A DNA stretch of 64,000 nt from Solanum dulcamara (GCF_947179165.1 NC_077243.1:48686501-48750500); one strand, 5' to 3'. Positions 1 through 11,823 are shown, counted from the stretch's first letter. Translations and numbers: made by a program. The notes: a model not told the origin generated them from the sequence alone.

Positions 1-798
1 AATAGATTGAGTATCGGGAAGAATATCTATAAAAAAGTTGATTTCCCTTTCGGGAGGAACACTGGACAAATCATCAGGAAATACATCGAGAAACTCATTT
101 ACAATAGGGACCGACTCAAAAGTAGGAGTTTCGGAATCAACATCCCTAACTCACACTATATGATAGGTGCACCCTTTGGAAATCATTTTTCGGGACTTAA
201 GACATAAGATGAATTAACCCTTAACCACCGAATCATTACCCTTCCATTCAAGAATCGTCTCATTAGGATATTGAAACTTGACCCTACGGGTTCTACAATA
301 AATAGATGCATATGAGGCATGCAACTAATCAATACCAACAATAATGCCAATATCTATTATGTCAAGTTCAATAAAATCACAAGAAATAACTTTATGCAAA
401 ATCGACACTGGAAAACTTCTATAAACCCTATTGGCTAACATTGAATCACCAATGAGAGCATGAACCGAAAAGGGCTCTAATAAATTTTTCGGGCATACAC
501 CAAATCTCATAGCAAGGTAAGGAGTAACAAAAGACAAGTTGAAACCCGGATCACGCAATGCATAAACATCAAAGATAAATACCCATAATATTATCGGAAG
601 TCTCATCCACATCTTGCCTAGCATGAAGAGCATAGAATCGGTTATTACGTTTACCAGCTTTTGGTTGAGTTTGGGCACCTTGTTGCACTTTCTCTCTATG
701 AGCAACTTGGCCTTGAGAACGATCTTATCTACCTCTATTAGCAACATTTGGTCACTCATACTGTTTGTGTCCCATCTTACCATATCCATAGAAATCAC
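1..798 (-). pseudogene. Ty3/gypsy pol fragment: protease and start of RT (element 1, family Y)
   Basis: Read on the minus strand, this is the retropepsin-like protease of a Ty3/gypsy polyprotein followed by the linker into reverse transcriptase. The protease motif reads VYALRDPGFNLSFVTPY near 510-570; the catalytic Asp-x-Gly is kept, but the usual Ala after Gly is Phe. It is followed by LLEPFSVHALIGDS and ends around IIVGID at 325. Further left, frames broken by stops still show the RT N-terminal block at 1-100 ([15 protein letters not shown], then LPDTQ). RT is cut by the window edge. At least two stops lie in the linker. Homology to family Y copies at 28664-31454 is clear by eye. Non-functional remnant. 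Confidence 0.85.
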
Positions 799-1763
799 CT
801 GTTCCCATCAAACATCTTCCTCTATGATTTTTCCCACACTTAACAACCTTGGGAAAAGTAGGACAACTAGCATTCACACCTCTACCTTGAAAGGGGTATG
901 ACACCCTATCCTTATTAAACCTCATCCCCAAAACTTAGCCTTCGGATCTTTGGCCTTATTGAGAGATGCCATTACCACCACCAGTTCTAGCATTTGAGAA
1001 CCCATCTTCATATCGGGCCCTCTTGGAGTCTCTCATCCCTATCTCCTAGAATTTTTCTTCTTCAATTTGTTCGACAAATGTCATAGGCCATGATATGTAC
1101 ATTTCCTTAACAAGCATAGCGATTCGACACTCCTTTTCAACCAAGTTAATTACCTCCAATCGAATTGGCTCATTTGGGCATGTGGATGGGTAACCAAAGA
1201 AGGAGCATACTTGGATATCTTGGTGAACTTGAGGGCATAATACCTCATACCCAGGTTGCCTTGATTGATATTTATGAACTCCAACACCTTTGCCTCCCGT
1301 AGTTCAAATGGAAAGAAATGATCAAGAAAAGTAAGGTTGAAGGCTTCCCAACCAGGAGGACCCTAATCAATTCTCTTGGACTTCCGTTGGTTGTACCATA
1401 CTTGGGAAACACCCTTGAGTTGGTAGGACTCCAACTCCATTTTTTTCTCCAAAGTCACCCTCATAATATCCACCACCTTATACACCTCAGCAATGAACTC
1501 TTGAGGATCCTCATCAACTTTAGAACCATGGAATTTGGGAGGATTCATCCTTACAAAATCCGTGACTCTACAAGCTAGAGTAGGAGAATTAGGAGGAGCA
1601 ACAACTCCTTGTTGGCCACAACTTGGGCTAGCATAGTAATAACGGTCTTAAAATCCACATTAATCACTTAATTGGGTAGGGGACCATTAGCTTGATGGAC
1701 CGAAGGGGCTTGGTCTCCATTAGGATTGACCCCTCTTTGCATAGGTTCTTTTCTTGGAGGCAT
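799..1763 (-). pseudogene. Ty3/gypsy gag remnant (element 1, family Y)
   Basis: Gag (capsid-nucleocapsid) of the same minus-strand element. The probable start codon is at 1761-1763, giving MPPRKEPMQRGVNPNGDQAP, followed by an in-frame stop about 30 codons later. The capsid-like stretch at 1363-1548 reads MNPPKFHGSKVDEDPQEF and LKGVSQVWYNQ, typical of plant gypsy gag. The C-terminal zinc-binding region near 770-870 keeps a KCGKNHRGRC-like unit. The following knuckle reads FYGYGKMGH, so its paired cysteines are gone. The start lies about 200 bases inside the primer site, the normal spacing for a leader. Pseudogene. Confidence 0.8.
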
Positions 1764-1966
1764 TTTCTGAAAATTGCAAGGAACAATCATTAGGAAAAGG
1801 AAGTCTTAGAGAATACTCTATCGCATCACATGGATAATGAAAGAAGTGAGGATTTCTTAGAAATGCCTTAAATCCTCCTATTCATAGATGTGGCATGCTT
1901 CACATCTATGAATAAGACTCTACAAGACATGGCATGTTGGACTCCTAGGATACTCTTAAATCTTGT

Positions 1967-1979
1967 GCTTTGATACCAA
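1967..1979 (-). other. Primer binding site, initiator tRNA-Met type (element 1)
   Basis: On the minus strand the sequence TTGGTATCAAAGC lies four bases inside the LTR edge at 1983. It differs by one base from the usual plant initiator-Met primer site TTGGTATCAGAGC. It fixes the orientation of element 1 and the inner edge of its 5' LTR. Confidence 0.8.
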
Positions 1980-1982
1980 GTT

Positions 1983-2328
1983 TGTCTCATCCCGGACTAG
2001 GAATTAGACGTGACATAGTGATTGAAACCCCAAAGGGCTCCAACCAAGGCTATTGAAATATCATATGTATGGATAAGTTATAATTTAACCAAAACAATCA
2101 TAAAAAAAGCTCAAAAGCATAAAATTCGACAACATAGAGTCTACATAGTGTGTCCAATAATGCCTCTACTGGTCTACAACCATTAGATCCCTAGAAAGAG
2201 GATAAACTAAGAAGAGAAGGGTAGTTAATATGGGCGGGGGATTAGACATATACCTATCTCACCGTTATATCAATATAACAAAAGTCTATTGAAAGAACTA
2301 AACTCTCTAACTCACTCTTAAATGGATG
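1983..2328 (-). mobile_element. Partial 5' LTR of element 1 (family Y related)
   Basis: This follows directly after the primer site. In plus orientation it starts TGTCTCATCCC, so on its own strand the LTR ends GGGATGAGACA. Its inner part aligns loosely with the same end of the family Y LTRs at 31455 and 37238 (shared blocks around GACGTGACA and CCAACCAAGGC). The rest of the LTR is missing because another LTR begins at 2329. Confidence 0.65.
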
Positions 2329-4590
2329 TGTAAGACCCCAGAAGTTAGAAAGATGGAGAACGAGGTACAAAAGATAAAATTCCATAAAATTTACAGCTTT
2401 TGGTACCAGAGGGTCTTCACGAGACCCACTACAGTCCGTGAAGAGGACCACAAGATGTGTAAAGAAATAGTGATTCATGCCCACCTAATTGGTTCCAAAG
2501 GTGAGCATCATGAGTGGCTACCACAAGCCGTGGTACGGACCATAGACCATTATGGCTTTCATGGTGGACACCTCTATAGGCCTCTTGTCAGAATCCTATC
2601 CATGAACCATGTTCACGAATTATGATGACCTCTATGGAATGTGAAGGTCTCTGTGGAGGAGGTCCTATGACAATCCCTGCACACCCCAAGAATGCAAGTC
2701 CAAGGCACACACCATGGAGGACTACCACGAACTGTGGTGCCCATAATGGGATATGGTAGGTATCGTGGTGGTTAACCTTCAAAAATTCTTTTACAAAACT
2801 CCTAAGTCCCTCACCACAGAGAGGACCACGGACCATGGTGACTTTAACGGTCCATGGTAATGGCCTGTTATGGGTTCTCGATTATGTTTTAATGAGGATT
2901 ATTTTAGTTCTATATGTCATTAATAAATATGGATGGTTTTAGGGACTAAGTTCATACCTATTAAGTATACTAAAGCCTTCTAATTATCCTATTCTCTCCA
3001 TAATTCCCAAAATCATGCAACCCTCTCTCTCAAGTATTCTCTCACGGTCTCCTTCTTCTTCCACAAGAAATTCAAAGGTTCTTCAAGGTCAAGATTTCAA
3101 TCTCTACAATTTAGGGATCAACAAGGTCAAGGTATCTGGGGATTGATACATGGATTCCTTTCACTCATGGAGTCCTAATGTTTTCTTCAAAGATCTTCTT
3201 AAATTTCATTGGTTTCTAATTATAGTTTTGATGAATTACATTAGGCTATTTCAATTACATTTTTAATAATTATCAATGATCATTCTAAGCATGTTTTTAC
3301 ATTAATTGTATGATTTCAAGTTAAGTTATGAATACCCATGCATTATGCTATTTCAATCATGATTATGAAGTTCAAAGATGAGTTACATGAATTTTGATTA
3401 TGAAGTTCAATGATTTCCAAAGAAAAGATTTTATGAATGAAGCTGAGATGTATGATTTAATGATGAAAGTTACAATGATGATCAATGATAATCCAAGAAA
3501 GTTATTATGGTGTGATAAGGAAAATTCTCAAAAAAAATTATGAATTAAGATGGTGATATGGACAATTATCATCAAAGTTATGATTCCTACGAATCACTAA
3601 AGTTAATGAGATACTCTTATAATTATTTTGATGTTGATGTTCAATGATGATGTTTTGATATTTCTAATGAATTCCGTTGGGATATTGACTAAGTACCGAG
3701 AGGATTTTTAGGTGGGTTTTGGTCTGGTACCGTAGTTAGTTACCTAAGGGAATCCTAGTAGCAACCTAAAGTCCCAAAATAGGTGCCCCCATATATTACC
3801 TTTGTGGCTTAGCTAGTGGATCCACATATAGCTCACAAAGTTAAAGTTGTTCTCACGTATTCTACCTTGGTAAGTAACCTCTCTCTTCTCGATGTGGAAG
3901 TTACATCGGATTCCATATTATAACTCGCATGATATTAACATGTCGGTTAAAGGTCTTATCCTATATATTTTTAGTTGAGTCATGAGTTCTTATGATGAAA
4001 TGAGATTCTTTTGATGCATTGACTAATTAGATGTATGTTTTTAATGTTTTCATGATTTTATACATGTTTTAAAAGATATTGTTCTTGCACCCCATAATTC
4101 TAAATGATTACGCTCTATGTTTATTATTCACGCATATCTTACATACATAGTAGCTTCCATGTACTAATGCATATTTTTCCTACATTATCTAATAATGTAG
4201 GGACCGACTACTATTTTCATCCTACTCATGACTAGAGTTGACTTAGCATTCTCAAGTTGTCATTGGTGTGTCCTCATTTATCGAGGATGAGACTTTCTTT
4301 TATATTGATGACATTGATTTTGTTATATGATTCGGGTGATCTAGGAGATTTTTCGAAGCCTCCATCAAATACAGAATTAGAGGCATGTTTAGACGATTAA
4401 AGGGGTGTAGTCCATTTTGGATGTTGAGTTGAATTTACTTTCTATTTGACATCTATGTTGAGTTTTTTCTTCTTGTACATCATTATGTTTAATTACCTTA
4501 TGTATGCTATGTATGCTAAAATAGCTTGGTTAGAATCCTTCAAGTTTTCAATCGCCGTGTTATGGCTAGGCCCTAGGTCAGATCGTAACA
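2329..4590 (+). mobile_element. Family Y LTR, plus orientation (2262 bp)
   Basis: Begins TGTAAGACCCC and ends GATCGTAACA. It is immediately followed by a primer site, so it is a 5' LTR rather than a solo LTR in origin. Start and end match the LTRs at 31455-33716 and 37238-39408 in reverse orientation. The first 500 bases carry many imperfect palindromes built on ACCACGG/CCGTGGT and CCATGG (2405-2860). The body is AT-rich. ORFs inside it show no recognisable domain. The left flank is GGATG; no matching right-hand duplication is seen because only about 100 bases of internal region remain. Confidence 0.8.
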
Positions 4591-4687
4591 AACTTGGTAA
4601 TAGAGCACAGGGTTCAAGTGTCTTAGGGAGTGATCTTGGGTATATTAATGTGCCCAATAGCAAATAAAACCCAAAATTTATTAGTCA
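4591..4687 (+). other. Primer site and leader remnant of the 2329 element
   Basis: TGGTAATAGAGC at 4595-4606 matches the initiator-Met primer site with two changes and lies four bases after the LTR end. About 80 bases of leader follow before the Athila-like LTR begins at 4688. The internal coding region of this element is therefore absent here. Confidence 0.7.
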
Positions 4688-5918
4688 TGTTGAGAGAAAA
4701 TTCCTAGAGTGTAGTTCATATTTTTGCATATTTGTGTATTGTTGTAACCAACCAACATGATTAGACACTTTTAGGGATAATTAAGAAAGAATGGACATTC
4801 AAAACATAATCAAATTGAAAGTGGAGCTCAAAGGAGAAGTTGAGAACAAAATGTGAAGAAAATGCATCATAAAGAAGTGTATTCGCGTCGCACACTTACC
4901 TTCAGTGATTTAATTCCAAAACTTGGAATTTATTTGACTCAATTGTACAGTACGTGCCTAGTCTGCATCGTGGACTTCAGTACGCCTAGTTTAACTCCAC
5001 ATTTTTGGTGCTATAAATAACACCTTTAAATACTTTATTAATAAGTAGATCAGATTATCGAATTTGGAGTGAAGAAAGACGAAGGAAGAACTACTTTCGG
5101 TGATATTTTCTTCATTTTTTTCATTTGAATCCAAGTTTTTATGTTATTAATGATTTATGTAATTATGTTATAAATGATGAGTGGCTAAATCACCTTGTTG
5201 TTGGGTTGCAGCCACAAGTCGAAGGTATAACTCTTACTTTCTTTGGTTGAAAATGAGTTTTTGCATGTGATTACTCTTATATTCTTATTGTGATTGTTTT
5301 AATGATTGATCACCAATAGAATAAATTTGTTGTCCACCCGAAACTCGAAAGACGGAAAGGAAATAGAACACTAGAATATAGGGAGCATGTTTGTTCTAGA
5401 ATTGTCTAGAATAATTTGTGTATAGAATGACCATGACACATATTTATACACCATATTTGGTTACTAAACAGGATGATAAGATTAATGTATTTTTTTTGGT
5501 TCATGCTTATCTCCGCTTAACGTTGTAGTTAAGTTGTTAACAAAAGTAGGCAATTAGAGGTCGAAAGATTATATTTGTAAAATCAACCCTGTAAATCAGT
5601 AATCACAAGACCCATTGGATACCAAAGTAAAGAAATTTATAATGTCAATCAATAAGTTCTACAACCCTTGGACTCTTCTTTAAATTGATAAAATTTCTCT
5701 AATATCTTTGAATTATTTTCTTATATTGCCTTTTGGTATAATCATTTTAGATATAAATAAACTCAACCCTTTGAAAAAATGCATGAATAACTTCATTCAT
5801 TGAAAATCTAACTAACGCTTAATTAAATTTCCTTATGGATTCAATAGCTGACTCTTAAAAAGGGTCACTATATTACTTTTGAAACTGCGTATACTTGTGT
5901 ATGCATTTGGATGCAACA
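4688..5918 (+). mobile_element. 5' LTR of Athila-like element (1231 bp)
   Basis: Starts TGTTGAGAG and ends GATGCAACA, giving short inverted ends TGTTG/CAACA. It is followed at 5925 by a tRNA-Asp-type primer site and then by a gag-pol of the Athila/Tat branch on the same strand. The left edge is inferred from the terminal motif, since no second LTR is present in the window for comparison; the right edge is well fixed by the primer site. No 3' LTR of this type was found downstream. Confidence 0.65.
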
Positions 5919-5924
5919 AGTTTT

Positions 5925-5942
5925 TGGTGCCGTTGTCGGGGA
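5925..5942 (+). other. Primer binding site, tRNA-Asp type
   Basis: TGGTGCCGTTGTCGGGGA differs by two C-to-T changes from the TGGCGCCGTTGCCGGGGA primer site used by Athila/Calypso-type plant retrotransposons, which is complementary to the 3' end of tRNA-Asp. It lies six bases inside the LTR edge. This supports the clade assignment independently of the protein homology. Confidence 0.85.
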
Positions 5943-6039
5943 ATTTGTTTAATTTGGCAATAGTTTTCTTTGCGAAGTTTCTTTATTACTTGTGTTTGTG
6001 TTAACGACTTGGTCTTAGCTATTATTTCTGGCTGGAGAA

Positions 6040-7145
6040 TTCACAAATGCACACTAGATAGAAGTGGAAATATTATAGAGCCGCTAGTTGAGCCTGAAAG
6101 ATTTCTACATCAGCAAAGAAGGAGAGCAGCTTCTCTATTCACCGTACCACAGGTAAATCTTGGTGATAAAAATGATGTACCTGCATAGGTCCTTATGGAA
6201 ATGGAAACCAGGACAGTACCTGATATGGCAGTCCCACTCATAGCAAATGTCACCTTCGACATTCAGAAACTGCCAGCTGGAGAAAGATTTAAAATGAAAT
6301 AGAATATGGTGCAACTGTTGCACTCTAATGGGCTGTTTACAAGTTTGCCTCATGAAGATCCCCAAATCCACATCCAGAACTTCTTGGAGATTAAAAATAC
6401 TTATACGCCTAATGGGATATCTCCTGACTATGTGAGGTTAACCTTGTTTCCCTTTTCTTTTTTAGGAGAAGCTAAGAGATGGTTGAAGTCGTAACCAGCA
6501 AATTCAATTACTTCATAGAATAATTTGGCTCACAACTTTCTTACCAGGTTCTTTCCTTCAGGGAATACAGCTAAGTTGAGGGCTAAACTTTTAAGCTTTA
6601 AAGAAAAATCTAGAGTAAAATTTGTACCAATTTTGTGATAGGTTTAAACCTGTACTCATTAGTTGTCCTCACCATCATCAAGCTAATGATGTGTTTGTCC
6701 ATACCTTTATATAAGTGTTGGAACCCAACACCATAATTCTTCTTGACTCTACAACAGGTGGACAGGCACCAGAGAAAACATATGATGAGCTCTATACATT
6801 GCTTAATCGCATATCTCAAGGAAATTCTAAGTGGAACAGAGGAAACTCTAGACCTGTGGTTCAAAAACAAGCAGGCATGTTGGAAGTTGATGCGGTGACA
6901 GCATTGACAGTATAGATTACTGCAATGCAAAATATGATGATAATGCATTTCAACATTTTTGAGAAAGCACATCAGCAAGCTTCGGTGAATATGGTTCAGC
7001 AACAACACATGTTGTGCGAGGTGTGTGGTAGTAGTGAACATGTGGTAGAATATTATAGAGATAATCCTTAGTTGGTGAATATTGTGGGTAATGCACCTAA
7101 GGGTGGAGGTAATCAAAACTATGGAAATACTTACAACCCAAATTG
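6040..7145 (+). pseudogene. Athila-like gag remnant
   Basis: The capsid region is recognisable at 6306-6590: MVQLLHSNGLFTSLPHEDP, FLEIKNTYTPNGIS, LTLFPFSFLGEAKRWLKS, then NLAHNFLTRFFPSGNTAKLR, the usual plant retrotransposon gag order. There are stops before 6306 and at 6492. The frame shifts near 6620. A downstream block at 6715-6915 continues in another frame (GGQAPEKTYDELYTLLNRI). A zinc knuckle near 7015-7065 reads CEVCGSSEHVVEYY, where the last cysteine of the CCHC pattern is a tyrosine. Non-functional. Confidence 0.8.
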
Positions 7146-7841
7146 AAGAAACTATATGACCTTCTTATGGTTGGAAATCAACAAATCCAACATCAAGGGA
7201 AAACATAATTTAGAATATGAGAAAGTGGAAAGGACTACAACAATCAAGGCCACAGTCCATATAGATCACAAGGAAAAGGCAGTATTATAATCAGCAAGAC
7301 CAAAGTAACCAACAATCAAGAAGTGCAGGAACCATGACTATGGAAGACATGCTTAAAAACTCATGAATGACTAAGCTAAGCTAGCTGCAAACATTCATCA
7401 ATATCAAATCACTACTAAAATTTAGAGAAGTAGGTAGAATGGTTAGCAAGTGCTTAGAATTCTTACCCATAAGGTGGCTTACTAAGTAACACTAATCCAA
7501 ACCCCAAGCAGGTAAATGCTACGAGCACACGAAGTGGACGAGCATTAGTTGAGCTATCTCCACAAAGAAAAGGTAGTGAAGGCAAAGGTAACGCTGTGGA
7601 GATTGAATCTAGTGATTCTAGCTGGCCACAGATGGATCAAAAGCAAAACAAAACCACCTCACTCATTTCCACAAAAATTTAAATAGAAGAAAGAGTAGGA
7701 ATGTCTTAAAAAATTCATAGACATGCTTAAATAGGTACAAATTAACTTACCTTTGAATGATGTGTTTTAGGATATTCTAAAATATGCCAAGTTTATCAAA
7801 GATATTGTGGCCAACAAGACCAAGTTAGCTGATTTTAAACT
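7146..7841 (+). pseudogene. Gag-to-protease linker of the Athila-like element
   Basis: A low-complexity, Gln/Asn-rich coding remnant broken by several stops and frameshifts. It joins the gag knuckle to the protease frame, as expected for the variable gag C-terminus in this clade. Short pieces such as RPQQ/QSQQ-like and KVELIE-like phrases can be imagined, but I see no defined domain. Confidence 0.5.
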
Positions 7842-8606
7842 GTGGAACTCATTGAAGAGTGTAGTTCAAGAATCTTGAACAAAGTCAAGCTTCCACCTAA
7901 ACAAAAAGATCCATGTAGTTTCACGGTACAAGTAACTATTGGTAAGTACAGTAATGCAAGAGGTCTCTATGATCTAGGTGCTAGTATAAACTTGATGCCT
8001 AGATCTATGCTTAAGAAATTAGGCCTGGGAGAACTTAAATCAACCACCATTTTATTGCAATTAGCTGATCGTTCTATAACTAAACCTGATGGTATTATTG
8101 AGGATGTGTTAGTTCAAGTGGGACTCCTCATCTTTCCTGTTGATTTTGTTATATTAGATTTTGAGCCTGACCTATATATTCCTTTTATCTTGGGGAGTCT
8201 ATTCATAGCAACAGGCACTGCACTTATTGACGTAGCTGCAGGTAGATTGACTATGAGAGCACATGACAAAGTAGAGGTGTTCGATGTATATCCAGCACTG
8301 AAGTTGCCTGCAGTCTATAAAGAGTTGTCTTCTATAACTATCATCGATGAGGAAGTCTCAGCTCAATGTATTTTAGCAAAAGATCATTTGGAAAGAGTTG
8401 TGATGGGTCAAGATATTGAAGAGGACATGAAAGCTAATGAGTTAGCTAGTGTACTTGACATGCCAAATGTCATCATGTGGATAAAGAATGTGGAACCTTT
8501 CAACAGAAAATTGGGTTCTTCACCCAAGCCATCTTTGGAAGAAGCTCCTAACTTGGAGTTGAGAAGCAACTGCCAGCACATCTCAGGTAGGCTTTTCTTG
8601 GATTGA
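7842..8606 (+). pseudogene. Athila-like aspartic protease domain (longest open frame of the element)
   Basis: An uninterrupted stretch of 254 codons. It contains the retropepsin signature LYDLGASINLMPRSMLKKLG at about residues 43-62 (catalytic D-L-G-A), then LQLADRSITKPDGIIEDVLV, FPVDFVILDFEPD and PFILGSLFIATGTALIDV. This order is characteristic of Athila/Tat proteases. The usual ILGRPFLAT flap-end motif has become ILGSLFIAT. Residues after about 160 belong to the linker towards RT. The listed start is just the first Met after an upstream stop; the natural product would be part of a long polyprotein. The domain could fold, but the element around it is dead. Confidence 0.88.
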
Positions 8607-8639
8607 ATAATACCTAATCTATAACTCTTTCACTGGCTT

Positions 8640-9645
8640 TGTCTGAGATACAAGTCACAACAGCACTTGAGGTATTAAAAAGGTGCAAAAGGCAATTGGA
8701 TGGAAAATGGCTAATCTTCATGATATCATCCCCACTTTGTATATGCATAGGATTTTCATAGAAGAAGGACATAAGGCTTGTGCGCAACCACAACTCCAGT
8801 TAAACCCTATCATGAAAGAGGTGGTGAAAAAATAGATAATTAAATGACTAGATACAGGCATAATATATCCAATTCGTGACAGTAAGTGGATAAGCCCAGT
8901 TCAGTGTGTACCAATGAAAGGGGGAATGACTGTAGTGACTAATGAGAAGAATGAGTTAATACGCACAAGGAAAGATCACTATCCTGTACCATTTATTGAC
9001 CAAATGCTTGACAGGTTAGCAGGCCAAGAGTACTATTATTTCTTTGACGGGTATTCGGGTTACAACTAGATTACCATTGCATTAGTGGACTAGGAAAAGA
9101 AAGCATTCACATGCCTGTATGGGACATATTCTTTTAAGTGTAGGCCATTTGGTCTTTGCAATGCTCCTGTCATTTTTTAGAGGTGCATGATTGCTATATT
9201 TAATTATATGGTGGAACAGTTTATAGAGATTTTTATGGATGACATTTCAGTAATTGGAGTCTTTTGATCTGTGTTTGCATAATCTAGAGAAAGTACTAGC
9301 AAGGTCTGAGGAAACAAATCTCATCTTAAACTAGGAGAAATGTCATTTCTTAGTAAAAAAGGGTATTTTGTTGGAGCATAAAGTTTCAAAAGATAGTTTT
9401 GAGGCAGACAAAGCTAAAATTGAAGTAATCGAGAAGGTTCCACCACCAGTTTCAATGAAAGGTATCCGCGGATTTCTAGGTCATGTCGAATTCTATTGGC
9501 GATTCATTAAAGATTTTTCAAAGATCGCCTGACCCATGTGCATATTTTTAGAAAGGGATGTAAAATTTATTTTTGATGATAAATATTTGAAGGCCTTTGA
9601 ACTCTTGAAGAAGAAGTTGATTGAAGCCCCAATCCTAATAACTCT
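8640..9645 (+). pseudogene. Athila-like reverse transcriptase, broken
   Basis: The RT starts at about 8860 with SKWISPVQCVPMKGGMTVV. At 8971 it runs from ELIRTR directly into KDHYPVPFIDQMLDRLAG, so the conserved stretch that normally lies between them (with the DYRKLN-type box) is missing without loss of frame. Then follow YFFDGYSGYN, KAFTCLYGTYSFKCRPFGLC and the intact catalytic FMDDIS near 9232. The thumb/connection region (GHVEFYWRFIKDFSKIA) follows after frame changes. In-frame TAG stops are at 9067, 9091, 9178, 9332 and 9650. Several fit loss of CAG or TGG codons. Pseudogene. Confidence 0.87.
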
Positions 9646-10020
9646 TAACTAGGAGCTACCTTTTGTACTGATGTGCGATGCAAGTGACACAACAATGGGA
9701 GTAGTGCTGGGACAAGGAAAGGAGAAAATTTTTCACTCTATCTATTATTCCAGCAAGACTCTTGACTCAGCTCAGGCCAACTACACTGTCACAGAGAAGG
9801 AGATGATGGCATTGGTTTATGCGTTTGATAAATTCCTCTCTTACCTGGTAGGTACAAAAGTGATTATTTATACTAACCATGTAGCCCTCAGGTACTTGTT
9901 CAAAAAGAAGGATGCTAACCTAAATTAATCAAATGTATCTTACTTCTCCAAGAATTTGATATTGAAATCAAAAATAGGAGGGGATGCGAAAATCAAATTG
10001 CAGACCACCTATCTAGATTA
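9646..10020 (+). pseudogene. Athila-like RNase H domain
   Basis: The open part at 9671-9928 reads MCDASDTTMGVVLGQ (first catalytic Asp), then IYYSSKTLDSAQANYTVTEK (catalytic Glu region) and VIIYTNHVALRYL. In the last motif the usual catalytic Asp (YTDH) is Asn (YTNH). After 9928 the frame is broken, but remnants of the usual [14 protein letters not shown] end can be read in another frame at about 9976-10022. Follows RT directly, as in all plant Ty3/gypsy elements. Confidence 0.82.
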
Positions 10021-10108
10021 GAGGATTCCTCCCATGTAGGTGAGCAAAAGTTGATAAAAAAGAGTTTTTGGAGGAAAACCTGTTGGCAATAAAGGTAAAA
10101 GAACTCTC

Positions 10109-11345
10109 ATGGTATGTAGATATTTTGAACTACATTATAAGTGGAGTATTTCCCCCAGAGTAAACTTCCAACAAAAGAAGAGGCTAATGTATGAAGCAAA
10201 GTTCTATATATGGGATGAACCTTATTTGTTAAAAAAAGGTTTTGATCAGATGATTAGGAGATGTGTGCCTGAATCCGAAGTTCAACAAATTCTACATAGT
10301 TGTCATTCGTCTGCATACGTTGGACATCATGGAAGCGAATGAACAGCCCATAAGGTATTACAGTCAGGTTTCTTTTGGCCTAATTTATTTAAAGATGCTG
10401 CAGGATTTGTGAAGAGTTGTGATCAATGCAAAAGGTTGGGTACAATATCAAGAAGGCATGAGATGCCATTGATTAACATCCTAGAGGTATAGATCTTTGA
10501 TGTGTGGGGTATTGACTTCATGTGTCCCTTCCCATCATTATATAAAAATCAGTATATAGTGGTGGTAGTTGATTATGTTTCTAAATGGGTCGTGGCCATT
10601 ATTTTGCCAACCAATGACTCTAAAGTGGTAAGTCGCTTCCTCAAGAAGCACATTTTTACAAGGTTTGTCAATCCAAGGGCTATCATCAGCGATGAAGGTA
10701 AGTATTTCATAAATCAAACGATAAAGAATCTGTTAGCTAAATTTGGTGTCAGACACAAGGTCGCTACGACATATCACCCACAAACTAGTGTACAGGTTGA
10801 GGTATCAAATTGTGAGGTAAAGAAAAATCATTTAGAAAACTGTCAATGCTACAAGAAAGGACTGGTCTATCAAACTAGATGAAATGCTCTTGGCCTACTG
10901 AACTACATATGAAACACCAATTGGAATTTCATCGTACCATATGTTATTCGAAAAAGCATGTCACTTGCCGGTAGAACTGGAGCATCAAGTATATTAGGTG
11001 ATCAAAAACTTGAACTTAGACCGAAAATTGGCAGGTAGAAAGTGCATGGATCAGTCCTTGAGTTGGAGGAATTCAGACTCTACGCTTATGAGATTGCAAA
11101 GTTGTATAAAGAGAAGACTAAGCAATGGCACGACAAACATGTAGTCGCTTGAACAACTGATCCAGGCTAAATATTCTTGCTTTTTTACTCACGTTTGCAT
11201 ATTTTTGCAAGTAAGCTTCTATCAAAATTGAGTGGACCATTCGAGGTAGGGTGAATGTCGGCGTATGGAGCCGTGGAACTATGGAATAACATATAATCAG
11301 CCACATTCATGGTGAATGGCCAACGTGTTAACCACTATTTTGGAT
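10109..11345 (+). pseudogene. Athila-like integrase
   Basis: The N-terminal zinc-binding part is at 10250-10440: HSCHSSAYVGHHGSE and CDQCKRLG give the two His and two Cys, with a stop at 10340. The catalytic core starts with [12 protein letters not shown] (first Asp, about 10510). It continues with [10 protein letters not shown] (second Asp, about 10690) and [13 protein letters not shown] (Glu, about 10800). A stop precedes the core at 10490. The frame is lost after 10880, but the C-terminal region is traceable to about 11345 (VELEHQVY, NLNLDRKLAGRK, then WSGPFEVG-like and NGQRV-like pieces). Non-functional. Confidence 0.85.
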
Positions 11346-11823
11346 AATACATCGATTGTGAGGAAGAAAGAATTGAGCTTGAAATTGAATGAAGCTACAA
11401 CTGAGTTGTGCCATGACTTCAAATTAGGCATGTTCGGGAGGCCATATGTGAGGTAGTGTAAAATATTTTTAATTAGAGGTTATAATGGATTTTTGGGGTT
11501 TGCTAAAATTTCATTTTATTTTAGTGTATAATTAGGATAGTATAATTTATTCACGAAAACAAAATAAAAAAAAAGAGTTTGGCTAAAGTCCTAAACTGTG
11601 AGGTCCGCGATGCGTCGCGGACTGGCTCCATCCCAGTTGAATTTTTGCCTAGGCATGCTTTCAAATAATTCGTGTGAAAATAATTCCCAATTAGAGTGTG
11701 TGCCAGGTCTGTGATGACCTGGTTTATTTCTGCACAAATTGAATTTTAAAATTTTGGCATGCTAAGCAGTGAGGTTAGTGACAAGTCCGTATCGCAGATC
11801 TAGGACATATTTCGGGAACTTTC
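11346..11823 (+). other. Post-integrase spacer of the Athila-like element
   Basis: No gene seen. It contains AT-rich sequence and a GC-rich imperfect palindrome at about 11604-11624 (GTCCGCGATGCGTCGCGGAC). It continues after removal of solo LTR A at 14977. The long non-coding spacer between pol and a downstream ORF is a known feature of Athila-type elements; assignment of this stretch to that spacer is inference. Confidence 0.5.

Noticed and set aside
4446..4667. 73-codon frame with a hydrophobic N-terminus
   Set aside because: Spans the LTR end and primer site of the 2329 element, so it cannot be a gene.
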